Origin: Pseudoalteromonas rubra
GTDB taxonomy: Bacteria > Pseudomonadota > Gammaproteobacteria > Enterobacterales > Alteromonadaceae
Assembly: GCF_005886805.2 (NCBI RefSeq)
Contig: NZ_CP045429.1
Span: 2,636,501-2,700,500, forward strand
Reading direction: 5' to 3'
Length of the DNA stretch: 64,000 bases
In this document: in pieces, positions 27,609 to 37,695 of the stretch
How positions within the stretch are numbered: position 1 is the first letter of the stretch
How the letters are laid out: each line of letters begins with the position of its first letter
The notes under the pieces: model-generated
The model's input: only the letters and a program-made list of their open reading frames with translations
Told to the model about the DNA's origin: nothing
The model's database searches: none
Position numbers and translations under genes: made by a program

Positions 27609-29105
27609 TTATCGCAGGTTAATGCTCATGTTAGGGCCGGTTACGGCCTCATCAGCAAACCAACGCGATGTGATGGTCTTGGTTTCGGTGTAGAAACGCA
27701 CACCTTGCTTACCATAGGTATGCTGATCACCATAGAAAGAGTTTTTCCAGCCGGTGAATGAGAAGAACGGCAATGGCACAGGAATTGGAATATTGATCCC
27801 CACCTGACCGACTTCGATTTCATGCTGGAACTTACGTGCCGCAGCACCACTCGCAGTGAACAAGGACGTACCGTTACCATATGGGCTGTTATTAACCAGC
27901 GTAATGGCTTCTTCCAGCGTATCAACACAGACGCAGTTTAGTACCGGGCCAAAAATCTCTTGCTTGTAGATATCCATCTCTGGAGTCACATCAGTGAACA
28001 GCGTTGGGCCAACCCAGTTGCCATTTTCATAGCCTTCAACCGTAAAGTCTGAGCCATCTAGCAAACACGTTGCACCTTGTTGTTTACCACTTTCGATCAG
28101 TGATAAAATACGTGCCTTGGCCTGAGCCGAGGTTTGCGGGCCATAAGCCGCTTCTGGGTCGTTCCACACACCCGGGCGTACTTTTTCAAGGCCGGCCTTT
28201 AAGTCGTCGATCCACTCTTTGGACTTACCAACGAAGACCGCTACGGAGATACCCATGCAACGCTGACCCGCTGCACCCACAGATGCACCCACCAGGTTGT
28301 TAATGGTTTGCTCGCGACTGGCATCTGGCATGATCACCATATGGTTTTTCGCGCCTACACAGGCCTGAACACGTTTCAGGTTCTCAGTGCCTTTACTGTA
28401 GATATAAGACCCTACACCGCATGAGCCAACAAAAGAAATTGCGCGTACTTCAGGCGCTGTCAGGATTTGGTCAACCTGCTCTTTTGCACCGTGTACAACT
28501 TGCAGAACCCCTTTTGGTGCGCCTGCTTCTTCGAACAGCTCTACCAGACGCATTGGCGTCAGAGGGTCTTGCTCAGATGGCTTTAATACGAATGTGTTAC
28601 CACACACAATCGCCATTGGGAACATCCACAGTGGGATCATCGCCGGGAAGTTGAACGGCGTAATACCCGCACACACACCCAGCGGTTGAATATAAGAATA
28701 TGTGTCGATGTTACGGGCAACGTTCTCAACCGTTTCGCCCATCATCAGCGCCGGTGCATTTGCAGCCTGCTCCACAACTTCAATACCACGCCATACATCG
28801 CCCTTGGCATCTTCAAAGGTCTTACCAAGTTCATGACAGATAATGGTCGCAATTTCTTCCTGGTGCTCTTTGAGCAATGCAGCATAACGCATCATAATGC
28901 GCGCACGCTCAGTTACTGGCACATTACGCCAAGTCTTGAATGCCTCTTGCGCTGACGTGATAGCAGCCTGTACTTCATCGTGCGTCGCACACGGCACCTG
29001 CGCCAAAACTTCCTGATTCGCCGGATTGACGACATCTAACCACTTGTCAGACTGAGACTGGGTAAATTCACCGTTGATGTATAATGGTACCTGGTGCATG
29101 TGCAC
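27609..29105 (-). CDS. mmsA: CoA-acylating methylmalonate-semialdehyde dehydrogenase
   Basis: Converts methylmalonate semialdehyde to propionyl-CoA, CO2 and NADH, the final committed step of valine catabolism. The 498-aa ALDH-superfamily protein contains [22 protein letters not shown] and [14 protein letters not shown]. The catalytic cysteine is in [15 protein letters not shown] (Cys283), and IFGPVLNCV also fits. The MmsA-type pattern lacks the general-base Glu of typical aldehyde dehydrogenases, having [13 protein letters not shown] instead. An AGGAG-type site precedes the ATG. A terminator-like hairpin lies in the 62-nt gap from the thiolase gene. Confidence 0.96.
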   Translation of the reverse strand: MHMHQVPLYINGEFTQSQSDKWLDVVNPANQEVLAQVPCATHDEVQAAITSAQEAFKTWRNVPVTERARIMMRYAALLKEHQEEIATIICHELGKTFEDAKGDVWRGIEVVEQAANAPALMMGETVENVARNIDTYSYIQPLGVCAGITPFNFPAMIPLWMFPMAIVCGNTFVLKPSEQDPLTPMRLVELFEEAGAPKGVLQVVHGAKEQVDQILTAPEVRAISFVGSCGVGSYIYSKGTENLKRVQACVGAKNHMVIMPDASREQTINNLVGASVGAAGQRCMGISVAVFVGKSKEWIDDLKAGLEKVRPGVWNDPEAAYGPQTSAQAKARILSLIESGKQQGATCLLDGSDFTVEGYENGNWVGPTLFTDVTPEMDIYKQEIFGPVLNCVCVDTLEEAITLVNNSPYGNGTSLFTASGAAARKFQHEIEVGQVGINIPIPVPLPFFSFTGWKNSFYGDQHTYGKQGVRFYTETKTITSRWFADEAVTGPNMSINLR

Positions 29106-29119
29106 TCCTCCCCAAATAA

Positions 29120-29158
29120 AACGAAAAAGCGCCGCTTAATTATTGTCGTTGCGGCGCT
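29120..29158 (-). terminator. Internal terminator/attenuator between the thiolase gene and mmsA
   Basis: AGCGCCGC at 29128-29135 and GCGGCGCT at 29151-29158 form a perfect 8-bp GC stem with a 15-nt loop. On the minus strand this is followed by TTTTTCGTTTT. It has the form of a rho-independent terminator 10 nt after the thiolase stop, so mmsA and following genes may be partly uncoupled from the thiolase promoter. Confidence 0.7.
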
Positions 29159-29167
29159 ATACTTAAC

Positions 29168-30346
29168 TTAAACTTCGACGGCTAATGCCACCGCTTCGCC
29201 ACCACCAATACACAGTGAGGCAATCCCTTTTGATAAACCGCGATTGCGTAGTGCATGAATAAGCGTTACCAGGATACGTGCACCACTGGCACCAATTGGG
29301 TGACCCAGTGCACAGGCACCACCGTTCACGTTTACTTTACTTTGATCAAGGCCTAACTCGCTGATTGCCAGCATAGTCACCATGGCAAATGCTTCGTTGA
29401 TTTCCCACAGATCCACGTCATCTTTAGACCAGCCAGTTTGTTCAAGCAGTTTATTCATTGCACCTACTGGTGCGACTGTAAACTCAGCAGGTGCTTGAGA
29501 ATGCGTTGTATGACCGGCAATTTTACACAGCGGTGTTAAACCGTGACGCTTAGCTTCTGATTCACTCATCAGCACGAGTGCTGCCGCACCGTCTGAAATA
29601 GAAGAAGAGTTTGCTGCGGTAATAGTGCCGTCTTTTTTGAACGCCGGGCGCAGTGACGGGATCTTGTCCGGACGCGCATTACCTGGCTGCTCATCAATCG
29701 CCACTTCAACATCACCTTTGCGAGTCGAAATCACATGTGCTGCAACTTCATTGTCGAAACTGCCATTTTCGATGGCTGCATTGGCTTTACTCAAAGAGCT
29801 AAGCGCAAACTCATCCATATTGTCACGCGTAATGCCATACTCATCAGCCGTATCTTGTGCGAAGCAACCCATAGCTTTATTGTCGTAGGCGTCTTCAAGG
29901 CCATCCGCCATCATGTGATCTTTGATTTCACCATGACCCATACGCATACCACCACGCGCTTTAGGGATAAAGTAAGGCGCATTAGTCATGCTCTCCATAC
30001 CACCTGCGATGGCATTATTGATGCTGCCAGCTTTAATTAAGTCATGCGCGAACATCGCAGCTTTCAGGCCTGAACCACACACTTTATTGATGGTGGTTGC
30101 GCCTGTTGAGCGAGCTAATCCCGCATGCAACATAGCCTGACGTGCAGGTGCCTGGCCTAATCCAGCCGGCAATACACAGCCCATAATAACTTCATCAATG
30201 CTGGCATCTGACAAACCAGTCTCAGCCATAACCGCTTTAATTGCGGTTGCACCTAAATCAGTAGCGCTGGCACCTGAAAGGCTGCCCATAAATCCACCCA
30301 TAGGGGTACGTTTTGCGGCGACAATGACAACAGCTTCGTTACTCAT
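29168..30346 (-). CDS. atoB: Acetyl-CoA C-acetyltransferase (thiolase)
   Basis: Thiolase cleaving acetoacetyl-CoA, or 2-methylacetoacetyl-CoA, to acetyl-CoA (plus propionyl-CoA). The 392-aa length is typical. NKVCGSGLKAAMFAH contains the acyl-accepting Cys90, GGACALGHPIGASGARI the His, and the C-terminal CIGGGEAVALAVEV the second Cys. It begins the minus-strand arm of the divergon, directly behind the LiuR-like operator. Its substrate acetoacetyl-CoA is what scoAB on the other arm produces, linking the two arms. Specificity between AtoB-like and FadA-like roles is not provable from sequence. Confidence 0.92.
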   Translation of the reverse strand: MSNEAVVIVAAKRTPMGGFMGSLSGASATDLGATAIKAVMAETGLSDASIDEVIMGCVLPAGLGQAPARQAMLHAGLARSTGATTINKVCGSGLKAAMFAHDLIKAGSINNAIAGGMESMTNAPYFIPKARGGMRMGHGEIKDHMMADGLEDAYDNKAMGCFAQDTADEYGITRDNMDEFALSSLSKANAAIENGSFDNEVAAHVISTRKGDVEVAIDEQPGNARPDKIPSLRPAFKKDGTITAANSSSISDGAAALVLMSESEAKRHGLTPLCKIAGHTTHSQAPAEFTVAPVGAMNKLLEQTGWSKDDVDLWEINEAFAMVTMLAISELGLDQSKVNVNGGACALGHPIGASGARILVTLIHALRNRGLSKGIASLCIGGGEAVALAVEV

Positions 30347-30401
30347 TAAAAAAACTCCTGTTTACAAGCAAGTTGCTTGCTTTTAGTAATCTCTTACGTC
30401 G

Positions 30402-30430
30402 AGCATACCTAATATTTACGTTTACGCCAA
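30402..30430 (-). promoter_or_regulatory. Promoter for the thiolase-mmsA operon
   Basis: On the minus strand TTGGCG (plus-strand 30425-30430) and TATGCT (plus-strand 30402-30407) are separated by exactly 17 nt. The -35 lies within the LiuR-like operator. The predicted start is near 30395, giving a leader of about 50 nt to the ATG at 30346. Confidence 0.65.
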
Positions 30431-30436
30431 CGTAAA
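30421..30436. promoter_or_regulatory. LiuR-like operator 1
   Basis: TTTACGCCAACGTAAA is a perfect 6-4-6 inverted repeat. A further overlapping TTTACG half-site lies immediately upstream, so the wider stretch 30414-30437 is itself palindromic (ATTTACGTT, 6 nt, AACGTAAAT). The motif agrees with what I recall of the LiuR consensus in Alteromonadales and Shewanella. It overlaps the -35 of the thiolase promoter. Confidence 0.75.
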
Positions 30437-30679
30437 TCTAAAATCAAGCAAATTGCGATCTCTGAAAGTGTAAAGTTAAGTTGCACATCGAGGTTGCCAC
30501 TGGTGTGGGATCGATGTGTCGTCCTCCTCGCCAGTCAGTCCTGAACCAAGCGACTATACTGCATTGTGACGTACGATCTGGAGTGCCTCAGCGGGTCTTC
30601 TGCAAGCTAAACGAATACCTAAAGTAGACCAGTATGAGCAGCTTCGATATGCGACTATCGGATGAAACAAACACCATAC

Positions 30680-30695
30680 TTTACCTTTACGTAAA
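30680..30695. promoter_or_regulatory. LiuR-like operator 2
   Basis: TTTACCTTTACGTAAA matches operator 1 at the TTTAC and ACGTAAA positions. Its left end coincides with the -35 box of the liuR promoter. Confidence 0.75.
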
Positions 30696-30708
30696 CTTCA
30701 CTTATATT
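30680..30708 (+). promoter_or_regulatory. Promoter for the liuR-liuABCDE-scoAB operon
   Basis: TTTACC at 30680-30685 and TATATT at 30703-30708 are separated by 17 nt, with a start point near 30715. Operator 2 covers the -35 and the first half of the spacer. This geometry suits repression more than the long-spacer activation seen with MerR itself. Confidence 0.6.
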
Positions 30709-30741
30709 GGATAAATCAGTTTTGATGTAAGTGCGTAAACG

Positions 30742-31134
30742 ATGCAAGACAACCAAGAACCAACTTATTCAATCAGCGAACTCGCCAAGGAGTTTGATAT
30801 TACCACCCGAAGTATTCGGTTTTATGAAGATCAGGGATTACTTTCACCTGATCGTCACGGCCAGACCCGCATCTATTCAAAGCGTGACAAAGTCCGCCTC
30901 AAACTGATCCTGCGCGGCAAGCGTTTAGGCTTTACTCTGGCAGAAACCGGTCGCTTGTTTGAGCTCTACGACGCTGACAAATCAAGCGCCAAACAGCTTC
31001 ATACTATGCTGCAATTGATCGAAGAAAAAAAGGCCGATCTGAGTCAGCAAATGGACGACATTAAAGTTGTCCTGATGGAGCTGGTGACAGCAGAACGCCG
31101 CTGCCTGGATACTTTAAAGAATTTAGACGAATAG
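30742..31134 (+). CDS. liuR: MerR-family regulator LiuR
   Basis: Predicted regulator of branched-chain amino acid degradation. The 130-aa protein has an N-terminal MerR winged-helix domain (YSISELAKEFDITTRSIRFYEDQGLL, about residues 8-33). DRHGQTRIYSKRDKVRLKLILRGKRLGFTLAE follows, then a dimerisation coiled coil (about residues 85-125, LIEEKKADLSQQMDDIKVVLMEL). No cysteine-rich effector domain is present, unlike metal sensors. It is first in the liu operon, 78 nt before liuA, and its own promoter carries operator 2, so autoregulation is likely. The effector is unknown; a pathway CoA intermediate is plausible. Confidence 0.92.
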   Translation: MQDNQEPTYSISELAKEFDITTRSIRFYEDQGLLSPDRHGQTRIYSKRDKVRLKLILRGKRLGFTLAETGRLFELYDADKSSAKQLHTMLQLIEEKKADLSQQMDDIKVVLMELVTAERRCLDTLKNLDE

Positions 31135-31212
31135 TGATTGAGCAATGTAGCACTTAATGCGAGTCGCGGCGAGTGCTTAATCAAGAATAACTCTCACACA
31201 GGATAACTACAG

Positions 31213-32388
31213 ATGAGCACAGTATCACTTTATAAAGAACTTAACTTTGGCCTGGGCGAAACGGCGGACATGATCCGTGACCACGTGAACAGCTTTGCCA
31301 GCAGTGAAATTGCCCCACTGGCAGAAAAAACCGACGAAGAAAACGCGTTCCCCAATGAAATGTGGCCAAAGTTTGGTGACATGGGCCTGTTGGGTATCAC
31401 AGTACCGGAAGAATTTGGTGGTGCAAACATGGGCTATCTGGAACACGTTATCGCGATGGAAGAGATCAGCCGTGCCAGCGCCTCAATCGGATTAAGCTAT
31501 GGCGCCCATTCAAACTTGTGCGTAAACCAAATCAATCGCAATGGTAATCAGGCACAAAAAGAAAAATACCTGCCTAAACTCATCTCAGGTGAACACATAG
31601 GTGCACTGGCGATGAGTGAACCCAACTCAGGCTCAGATGTGGTTTCCATGAAACTCAAAGCGGAGAAAAAAGGCGATAAGTTCATCCTGAACGGTAATAA
31701 GATGTGGATCACCAATGGTCCCGACGCCGATGTATTCGTCATCTATGCAAAAACAGACTTAGACGCAGGTCCACGCGGTATTACGGCGTTTATCGTTGAG
31801 CGTGACTTCCCGGGGTTCTCTACCGCACAGAAACTCGACAAACTGGGCATGCGTGGTTCAAACACCTGTGAACTGGTATTCGAAGACTGCGAAGTACCAG
31901 AAGAAAACATTCTCGGTAACTATAATGAAGGTGTTAAGGTCCTGATGAGCGGCCTGGATTATGAACGCGTTGTACTGGCCGGTGGCCCACTGGGAATAAT
32001 GCAGGCCTGTATGGATGTGGTTGTGCCTTATATCCACGAGCGGAAGCAGTTCAATCAGTCTATCGGTGAGTTCCAGCTTGTACAGGGCAAAATCGCTGAC
32101 ATGTACACACAAATGAATGCGGCTCGCTCATACGTATATACCGTTGCCAAAGCCTGCGACCGCGGCGAAACAACCCGTAAAGATGCAGCTGGCGTTATCC
32201 TTTATGCCGCAGAGCTGGCAACCAAGATGGCACTTGATGCAATCCAGTTACTAGGCGGCAACGGCTACATCAACGAATATCCGACCGGACGTTTATTGCG
32301 TGATGCCAAACTGTATGAAATTGGTGCCGGTACTTCTGAGATCCGCCGTATGCTGATCGGTCGCGAGCTGTTCACCGAGAGCCGCTAA
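31213..32388 (+). CDS. liuA: Isovaleryl-CoA dehydrogenase
   Basis: FAD enzyme that oxidises isovaleryl-CoA to 3-methylcrotonyl-CoA in leucine catabolism. The 391-aa protein has [18 protein letters not shown] and [38 protein letters not shown] carries the glutamate that serves as catalytic base in isovaleryl-CoA dehydrogenases. Correspondingly [18 protein letters not shown] has Ala where other acyl-CoA dehydrogenases have the catalytic Glu. This supports the specific name over generic acyl-CoA dehydrogenase. The gene follows liuR and is 9 nt before liuB. Confidence 0.96.
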   Translation: MSTVSLYKELNFGLGETADMIRDHVNSFASSEIAPLAEKTDEENAFPNEMWPKFGDMGLLGITVPEEFGGANMGYLEHVIAMEEISRASASIGLSYGAHSNLCVNQINRNGNQAQKEKYLPKLISGEHIGALAMSEPNSGSDVVSMKLKAEKKGDKFILNGNKMWITNGPDADVFVIYAKTDLDAGPRGITAFIVERDFPGFSTAQKLDKLGMRGSNTCELVFEDCEVPEENILGNYNEGVKVLMSGLDYERVVLAGGPLGIMQACMDVVVPYIHERKQFNQSIGEFQLVQGKIADMYTQMNAARSYVYTVAKACDRGETTRKDAAGVILYAAELATKMALDAIQLLGGNGYINEYPTGRLLRDAKLYEIGAGTSEIRRMLIGRELFTESR

Positions 32389-32397
32389 GGAGGCAGC

Positions 32398-34005
32398 ATG
32401 ACAGTACTAAACTCAAATGTTAATAGTCATGACCCGCAGTTTAAGGCAAACCAGGACGCCATGGCGTCTCTGGTTGCCGATCTTAATGATAAGGTCGCAA
32501 CATTATCAATGGGCGGCGGCGAGGCCCTGATCGCCCGTCATCAGAGTCGCGGCAAACTCTTTGTTCGCGACAGAATCGAGCATTTGCTCGATGAAGGCTC
32601 TCCCTTTTTAGAAATTTCTCAATTCGCAGCCTACGGCGTATATGAACAAGACATCCCTTGTGCTGGCGTGGTTGCTGGCATTGGCCGGGTGAAAGGCATT
32701 GAGTGCATGATTGTCGCAAACGATGCGACAGTCAAAGGCGGCACCTATTTCCCACTCACAGTGAAAAAGCACCTTCGCGCACAAGAAATCGCGGAACGTT
32801 GTCACCTACCCTGCATCTATTTAGTAGACTCAGGCGGTGCGAACCTGCCAGAGCAGGATGAAGTGTTCCCGGACAAGCTGCATTTTGGCCGTATTTTCTA
32901 TAACCAGGCACGTATGTCTGCTAAGGGCATTCCACAAATTGCCGTCGTTATGGGCTTGTGTACCGCCGGTGGTGCTTATGTGCCCGCCATGGCCGATGAA
33001 AGTATCATAGTCAAGGAACAAGGGACGATTTTCCTCGCAGGTCCCCCGCTCGTAAAAGCGGCAACCGGTGAAGAAGTGAGTGCTGAGGACCTGGGTGGTG
33101 CCGATGTACACTGTAAAGTGTCTGGTGTTGCTGACCATTACGCAGAAAACGACGAACATGCGCTGTCTATTGCTCGCCAGTGTGTTTCTCGTCTCAACCA
33201 CCAACGTCCTGTCCGCCCCGTGTTAAAAGATTTTAAAGCACCAAGATACGATATTGGTGAAATCTACGGCATCGTGGGCACTGACTTAAAGAAACCGTTT
33301 GACGTACGAGAAGTCATTGCCCGTATTGTTGACGACTCACAATTTGATGAATTCAAACGTTACTTTGGTGAAACCCTGGTGACCGGCTTTGCAGAGATTT
33401 ATGGTCACCCGGTTGGTATCGTCGCCAACAACGGCATTTTATTCTCTGAGTCTGCACAAAAAGGCGCACATTTTATACAGCTTTGTGCTCAGCGCAATAT
33501 CCCGCTGCTATTCTTGCAAAACATCACCGGCTTTATGGTCGGTCAGAAGTATGAAGCTGAAGGCATCGCCAAACACGGTGCCAAGATGGTTACGGCCGTG
33601 TCTTGTGCTGACGTACCGAAATTTACTGTTCTGATCGGCGGCTCTTATGGCGCGGGTAACTACGGCATGTGCGGCCGCGCTTATGAACCCACTATGATGT
33701 GGATGTGGCCAAACGCCCGTATCTCAGTCATGGGTGGTGAGCAGGCTGCGGGCGTACTGACTCAGGTTCGTCAGGATGGTCTGGCACGTAAAGGCCAGTC
33801 AATGAACGACGAAGAAGTCGCCGAGTTCAAAAAACCCATTGTTGAGCAATATGAAAAACAAGGTCACCCCTACTACGCCAGCGCGCGCTTGTGGGATGAT
33901 GGCATCATAGATCCTGCTGATACACGCACTGTACTTGGTCTGGCACTTGAAGCGGCCGCCAACGCACCTGAGCAGGATTCAAAATTCGGCATTTTCCGGA
34001 TGTAA
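32398..34005 (+). CDS. liuB: Methylcrotonyl-CoA carboxylase, carboxyltransferase (beta) subunit
   Basis: Transfers CO2 from carboxybiotin on LiuD to 3-methylcrotonyl-CoA, forming 3-methylglutaconyl-CoA. The 535-aa protein has the two crotonase-like halves of the acyl-CoA carboxyltransferase family. The N-terminal half includes [22 protein letters not shown] and [19 protein letters not shown]. The C-terminal half includes [27 protein letters not shown] and [49 protein letters not shown] precedes the ATG. It forms a complex with LiuD, encoded two genes later. Confidence 0.97.
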   Translation: MTVLNSNVNSHDPQFKANQDAMASLVADLNDKVATLSMGGGEALIARHQSRGKLFVRDRIEHLLDEGSPFLEISQFAAYGVYEQDIPCAGVVAGIGRVKGIECMIVANDATVKGGTYFPLTVKKHLRAQEIAERCHLPCIYLVDSGGANLPEQDEVFPDKLHFGRIFYNQARMSAKGIPQIAVVMGLCTAGGAYVPAMADESIIVKEQGTIFLAGPPLVKAATGEEVSAEDLGGADVHCKVSGVADHYAENDEHALSIARQCVSRLNHQRPVRPVLKDFKAPRYDIGEIYGIVGTDLKKPFDVREVIARIVDDSQFDEFKRYFGETLVTGFAEIYGHPVGIVANNGILFSESAQKGAHFIQLCAQRNIPLLFLQNITGFMVGQKYEAEGIAKHGAKMVTAVSCADVPKFTVLIGGSYGAGNYGMCGRAYEPTMMWMWPNARISVMGGEQAAGVLTQVRQDGLARKGQSMNDEEVAEFKKPIVEQYEKQGHPYYASARLWDDGIIDPADTRTVLGLALEAAANAPEQDSKFGIFRM

Positions 34006-34014
34006 GGAGGCCCT

Positions 34015-34797
34015 ATGACAGTAACCTTAAATATCACTAAAAGTAAGGTGGCCGTGCTGGAACTCAGCCGCCCGGAAAAACACAATGCCTTCAATGCCGA
34101 AGTCATTGCTGAATTAATCAAAAGCATTGAGTATGCCAACGAGTTGGATATTCGTGCACTTATACTTAAAACCAACGGAAAACACTTCTCTGCTGGTGCC
34201 GATCTGGCCTGGATGAAGTCTATGGCTGGCAATAACTACGACGAGAATGTTGCAGACTCCATGGAGCTGGCCAAACTGATGAAGGTGCTGGCACACAGTC
34301 CACACCCCACAGTTTGCCTGGTTCAGGGCGCCGCATTCGGTGGTGCGCTGGGTTTAATCGCATGCTGTGACATCGCCGTTGCAACGCCAGATGCTAAATT
34401 CTGCCTGAGCGAAGTGAAACTTGGCCTTATCCCGGCTGTTATTAGCCCTTATGTGATCCGAGCCATTGGTGAGCGTCAGGCGCGCCGTTATTTCCTCAGT
34501 GCGGAAATCTTTACTGCAGACAAAGCGCTGAGCATGGGCCTCATCCATGAAGTTGCCGAAGATTTAGCCGGTGCTGAATCTCACTTCATTGAAACCCTGT
34601 TGAACAATGGACCCGTGGCAGTGAAAAGCGCCAAGGCATTGATCGATGAAGTCGCAGGCCACACCATCGACGACACGCTGATAGCCCACACCGCAAAGCG
34701 GATCGCAGAAATCCGGGTAAGCGAAGAAGGACAGGAAGGTCTGAGTGCCTTTTTTGAAAAACGTGCCCCCGGCTGGCAAAACGCGGCCAGCAAGTAA
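34015..34797 (+). CDS. liuC: Methylglutaconyl-CoA hydratase
   Basis: Crotonase-family protein of 260 aa placed between the carboxylase subunits, predicted to hydrate 3-methylglutaconyl-CoA to HMG-CoA. It has ELSRPEKHNAFNAEVIAELI, KTNGKHFSAGADLAWMKSMA and VQGAAFGGALGLIACCDIAVA as the oxyanion-hole segments. FCLSEVKLGLIPAVISPYV contains the catalytic Glu region. AAGGAGG lies just before the ATG, and liuB and liuD are within 10 nt on each side. Substrate assignment rests on operon context. Confidence 0.94.
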   Translation: MTVTLNITKSKVAVLELSRPEKHNAFNAEVIAELIKSIEYANELDIRALILKTNGKHFSAGADLAWMKSMAGNNYDENVADSMELAKLMKVLAHSPHPTVCLVQGAAFGGALGLIACCDIAVATPDAKFCLSEVKLGLIPAVISPYVIRAIGERQARRYFLSAEIFTADKALSMGLIHEVAEDLAGAESHFIETLLNNGPVAVKSAKALIDEVAGHTIDDTLIAHTAKRIAEIRVSEEGQEGLSAFFEKRAPGWQNAASK

Positions 34798-34807
34798 GGA
34801 GTACACT

Positions 34808-36751
34808 ATGTTAAAGAAAATTCTGATAGCCAACCGAGGCGAAATCGCCTGCCGCGTCATGCGCAGCGCCAAACGCCTGGGTCTGAGCACCGTTGCCGTA
34901 TACTCCGATGCCGATGCCAATGCGATGCACGTCCAACAGGCTGACGAGGCCTATCACATCGGTCCGGCGCCAAGTAAAGACTCTTACCTGGTGGCCGAAC
35001 GCATTCTGGACGTTGCCAAGCGCGCCGGCGCGGACTGTATTCATCCGGGTTACGGATTCTTATCTGAAAACGAAGCCTTTGCCAACGCCTGTGAACAGGC
35101 CAATATTGCCTTTGTTGGCCCTCTGGCCTCTTCAATAGAAGCCATGGGATCAAAAACCCGCGCCAAAGAGATTATGGCCGAGGCCAATGTGCCGCTGGTG
35201 CCAGGCTATTATGGCAAGCAGCAAGATACTGATTTTCTCGCTCAGGAAGCCGAGAAAGTCGGCTACCCAGTGCTGATTAAAGCCGCTTACGGTGGAGGCG
35301 GTAAAGGTATGCGCGTGGTGCGTGAGGCAGGCGAGTTTATTAGCTCTCTTGAAGGCGCAAAACGTGAAGCCGCAGCCAGCTTTGGTAACGATCTGGTGCT
35401 GTTAGAGCGATTTGTTGATAAACCGCGTCATGTTGAAGTCCAAGTTTTCGCAGACAGCCACGGTAACTGCGTGTACCTGGGCGACCGCGACTGCTCATTG
35501 CAGCGCCGCCATCAAAAAGTCATAGAAGAAGCTCCTGCGCCGGATCTAAGTGCAGAGCTGCGCCGTGAAATGGGTGAAGCCGCAGTTCGCTGTGCTCAGG
35601 CAATTAACTACCGAGGTGCCGGAACTGTCGAATTTTTGTTATGTGGTGATGAGTTCTTCTTTATGGAGATGAACACACGACTTCAGGTGGAACACCCGGT
35701 GACCGAAATGGTGACTGGTCAGGATTTGGTTGAATGGCAAATTCGTGTCGCCAACAATGAAGTACTGCCACTCACTCAGGATGAAATTCGCCTCAGTGGG
35801 CACAGCTTCGAAGCGCGTATCTATGCCGAAGACCCGCAGGAGAACTTTATGCCTTGCTCAGGCGTATTGTCACACCTGAGTTTCCCCGTAGCGAAAGATG
35901 GCGTGCGTATTGACACCGGCGTACAGCAAGGTGACGAGATCAGCCCGTTTTATGACCCAATGATCGCAAAACTGATTGTCCACGGCCGGGACCGTCGCAC
36001 TGCGTTGTTAAAATTGCGCAGCGCACTGGCTGAAGTGCATCTGGCTGGTCTGAAGAGCAATATTGCCTTCCTACACCACCTCGCAGGTCATCCAGCATTC
36101 AGCACTACCGCACCAGATACCCACTTTATTGATACTCAAACCGATACGCTAACGGCATCTCAGGCGCCTAATGATTTATTGGTTTGCCTGGCCAGTGCAG
36201 CCTACTTGGCACATCAACAAGCGGAAAAAGTGACCTCACCGTGGCAACTGTCAGGTTTTAAGCTCAATCAGCCGCGCCGTCAGGTCTTGCCATTTGCTGA
36301 CCACCTGGTCATCGCTGAAGCCAAGGGCGAGCAGTGGCAGGTCTTTTATCAGGACCTGGATCACACCATGGATGTGCGCCTTGATGGCCACAGCCTGGTT
36401 GCCAACCTAGATGGTAAGCGTCTGCTTGCTGATGTGGTGATCACCGAAGATCTCATCACTGTCATGTTTGGTCCTTATCAGTTTGATGTAGCACTTAAAT
36501 CTAAGCACTACGTCAGTGAGCATGAACACCAGGAAGCGCCTCTGGCTGCACCACTCAATGGTACAGTTGTGAAGCACCTGCAAAGCGTTGGTGCTCATGT
36601 GAACAAGGGCGATCCAGTTGTCGTTATCGAGGCGATGAAAATGGAATACACCCTGAATGCGCCATTTGATGGCACACTGACAAGCTACTGCTTTGACGAG
36701 GGTGAGCTGGTCAGCCACGGCGCAATGCTCGCCATTGTTGAGGAGGCCTGA
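34808..36751 (+). CDS. liuD: Methylcrotonyl-CoA carboxylase, biotin-containing (alpha) subunit
   Basis: Carboxylates its own biotin with ATP and bicarbonate and supplies LiuB. The start is the ATG at 34808 (MLKKILIANRGEIACRV), preceded by AAGGAG; an upstream in-frame start inside liuC is rejected. The 647-aa protein has the biotin carboxylase N-domain, the ATP-grasp segment (AAYGGGGKGMRVV), and LQRRHQKVIEEAPAP. FFFMEMNTRLQVEHPVTEMVTGQDLVEWQ is also present. The C-terminal biotinyl domain carries VIEAMKMEYTL, with the biotin Lys. It overlaps no gene but is followed after 1 nt by liuE. Confidence 0.97.
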   Translation: MLKKILIANRGEIACRVMRSAKRLGLSTVAVYSDADANAMHVQQADEAYHIGPAPSKDSYLVAERILDVAKRAGADCIHPGYGFLSENEAFANACEQANIAFVGPLASSIEAMGSKTRAKEIMAEANVPLVPGYYGKQQDTDFLAQEAEKVGYPVLIKAAYGGGGKGMRVVREAGEFISSLEGAKREAAASFGNDLVLLERFVDKPRHVEVQVFADSHGNCVYLGDRDCSLQRRHQKVIEEAPAPDLSAELRREMGEAAVRCAQAINYRGAGTVEFLLCGDEFFFMEMNTRLQVEHPVTEMVTGQDLVEWQIRVANNEVLPLTQDEIRLSGHSFEARIYAEDPQENFMPCSGVLSHLSFPVAKDGVRIDTGVQQGDEISPFYDPMIAKLIVHGRDRRTALLKLRSALAEVHLAGLKSNIAFLHHLAGHPAFSTTAPDTHFIDTQTDTLTASQAPNDLLVCLASAAYLAHQQAEKVTSPWQLSGFKLNQPRRQVLPFADHLVIAEAKGEQWQVFYQDLDHTMDVRLDGHSLVANLDGKRLLADVVITEDLITVMFGPYQFDVALKSKHYVSEHEHQEAPLAAPLNGTVVKHLQSVGAHVNKGDPVVVIEAMKMEYTLNAPFDGTLTSYCFDEGELVSHGAMLAIVEEA

Positions 36752-36752
36752 A

Positions 36753-37661
36753 ATGGCGAATTACCCTGCTCAGGTTAAAATTGTCGAGGTCGGTGCACGT
36801 GATGGTCTGCAAAATGAGTCCAGTGTATCGACCGAAGCCAAAATCACACTGGTCAATGCATTAGCAGAGGCCGGTTTGAAACACATCGAGGCTGGTGCAT
36901 TTGTGTCACCCAAATGGGTGCCACAAATGGCAGATTCCAGTGACGTGATCCAGGGGTTTGTGCGCCGAGAAGGGGTGGAGATCAGCGCTCTCACACCCAA
37001 CCTGAAAGGAGCGGAACTGGCACTTACCAATCAGGTCGACGAATTCGCGATTTTCACTGCGGCCAGTGAGGCCTTTACACAAAAAAACATCAACTGTTCG
37101 ATTGAAGAAAGTATCGAGCGCTTCCGCCCGGTCGTTGAACTTGCACAAAAAAACAACATCAAAGTCAGAGGCTATGTAAGCTGCGTGGTTGGCTGCCCGT
37201 ATCAGGGAGAGGTCGAACCAGAACAGGTGCTCGAGGTGTGTAAACAATTATTGGCATTGGGCTGCTATGAGATTAGCCTGGGCGACACCATTGGCGTGGG
37301 AACTGCCAACCAGGTCAGGCAACTGCTCACTCTGTTGCTGTCACACATCCCGGCTGAGCGTCTTGCCGTGCACTTTCATGATACCTATGGCCAGGCATTA
37401 GCCAACATCCATACGGCACTAGAAATGGGCATTGCCACCATAGATTCGGCCGTCGCCGGCTTGGGTGGTTGTCCCTATGCTAAGGGCGCGTCAGGAAATG
37501 TTGCCACTGAGGATGTTGTTTACTTGCTGCAAGGACTTGGCATTGATAGTGGAATTGATTTAGAAAGACTGGCAAAAGCAGGCTGGCAGATTTGTGAGGC
37601 GCTTGATAAAGCACCAGTAAGCAAGGTGTCACTGGCGTTGAAAAACAACTGTCAGTCATAA
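36753..37661 (+). CDS. liuE: Hydroxymethylglutaryl-CoA lyase
   Basis: Cleaves HMG-CoA to acetoacetate and acetyl-CoA, the last step of the leucine branch. The 302-aa TIM-barrel protein has [14 protein letters not shown], where the RD pair is in the active site, and [44 protein letters not shown] (metal-binding His pair) and [26 protein letters not shown] (catalytic Cys loop) complete the family pattern. The ATG at 36753 ([12 protein letters not shown]) is preceded by GAGGAGG; a start 20 codons upstream lies inside liuD. Confidence 0.97.
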   Translation: MANYPAQVKIVEVGARDGLQNESSVSTEAKITLVNALAEAGLKHIEAGAFVSPKWVPQMADSSDVIQGFVRREGVEISALTPNLKGAELALTNQVDEFAIFTAASEAFTQKNINCSIEESIERFRPVVELAQKNNIKVRGYVSCVVGCPYQGEVEPEQVLEVCKQLLALGCYEISLGDTIGVGTANQVRQLLTLLLSHIPAERLAVHFHDTYGQALANIHTALEMGIATIDSAVAGLGGCPYAKGASGNVATEDVVYLLQGLGIDSGIDLERLAKAGWQICEALDKAPVSKVSLALKNNCQS

Positions 37662-37695
37662 CAACCGAGAACAACGAACAACTAGGAGTGGGCTA

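Larger units (their letters stand above)
30347..30741. promoter_or_regulatory. Divergent control region between the thiolase and liuR genes
   Basis: A 395-bp region with one promoter at each end and a matching 16-bp palindrome on each promoter (listed separately). The middle part, about 30438-30679, shows no ORF, tRNA or strong hairpin. CAAGCAA and TTGCTTG flank one base at 30365-30379, in the thiolase leader. Confidence 0.75.

Noticed and set aside
30438..30679. Possible tRNA or small RNA in the thiolase-liuR spacer
   Set aside because: No tRNA arms, CCA end or strong hairpin could be formed by eye.
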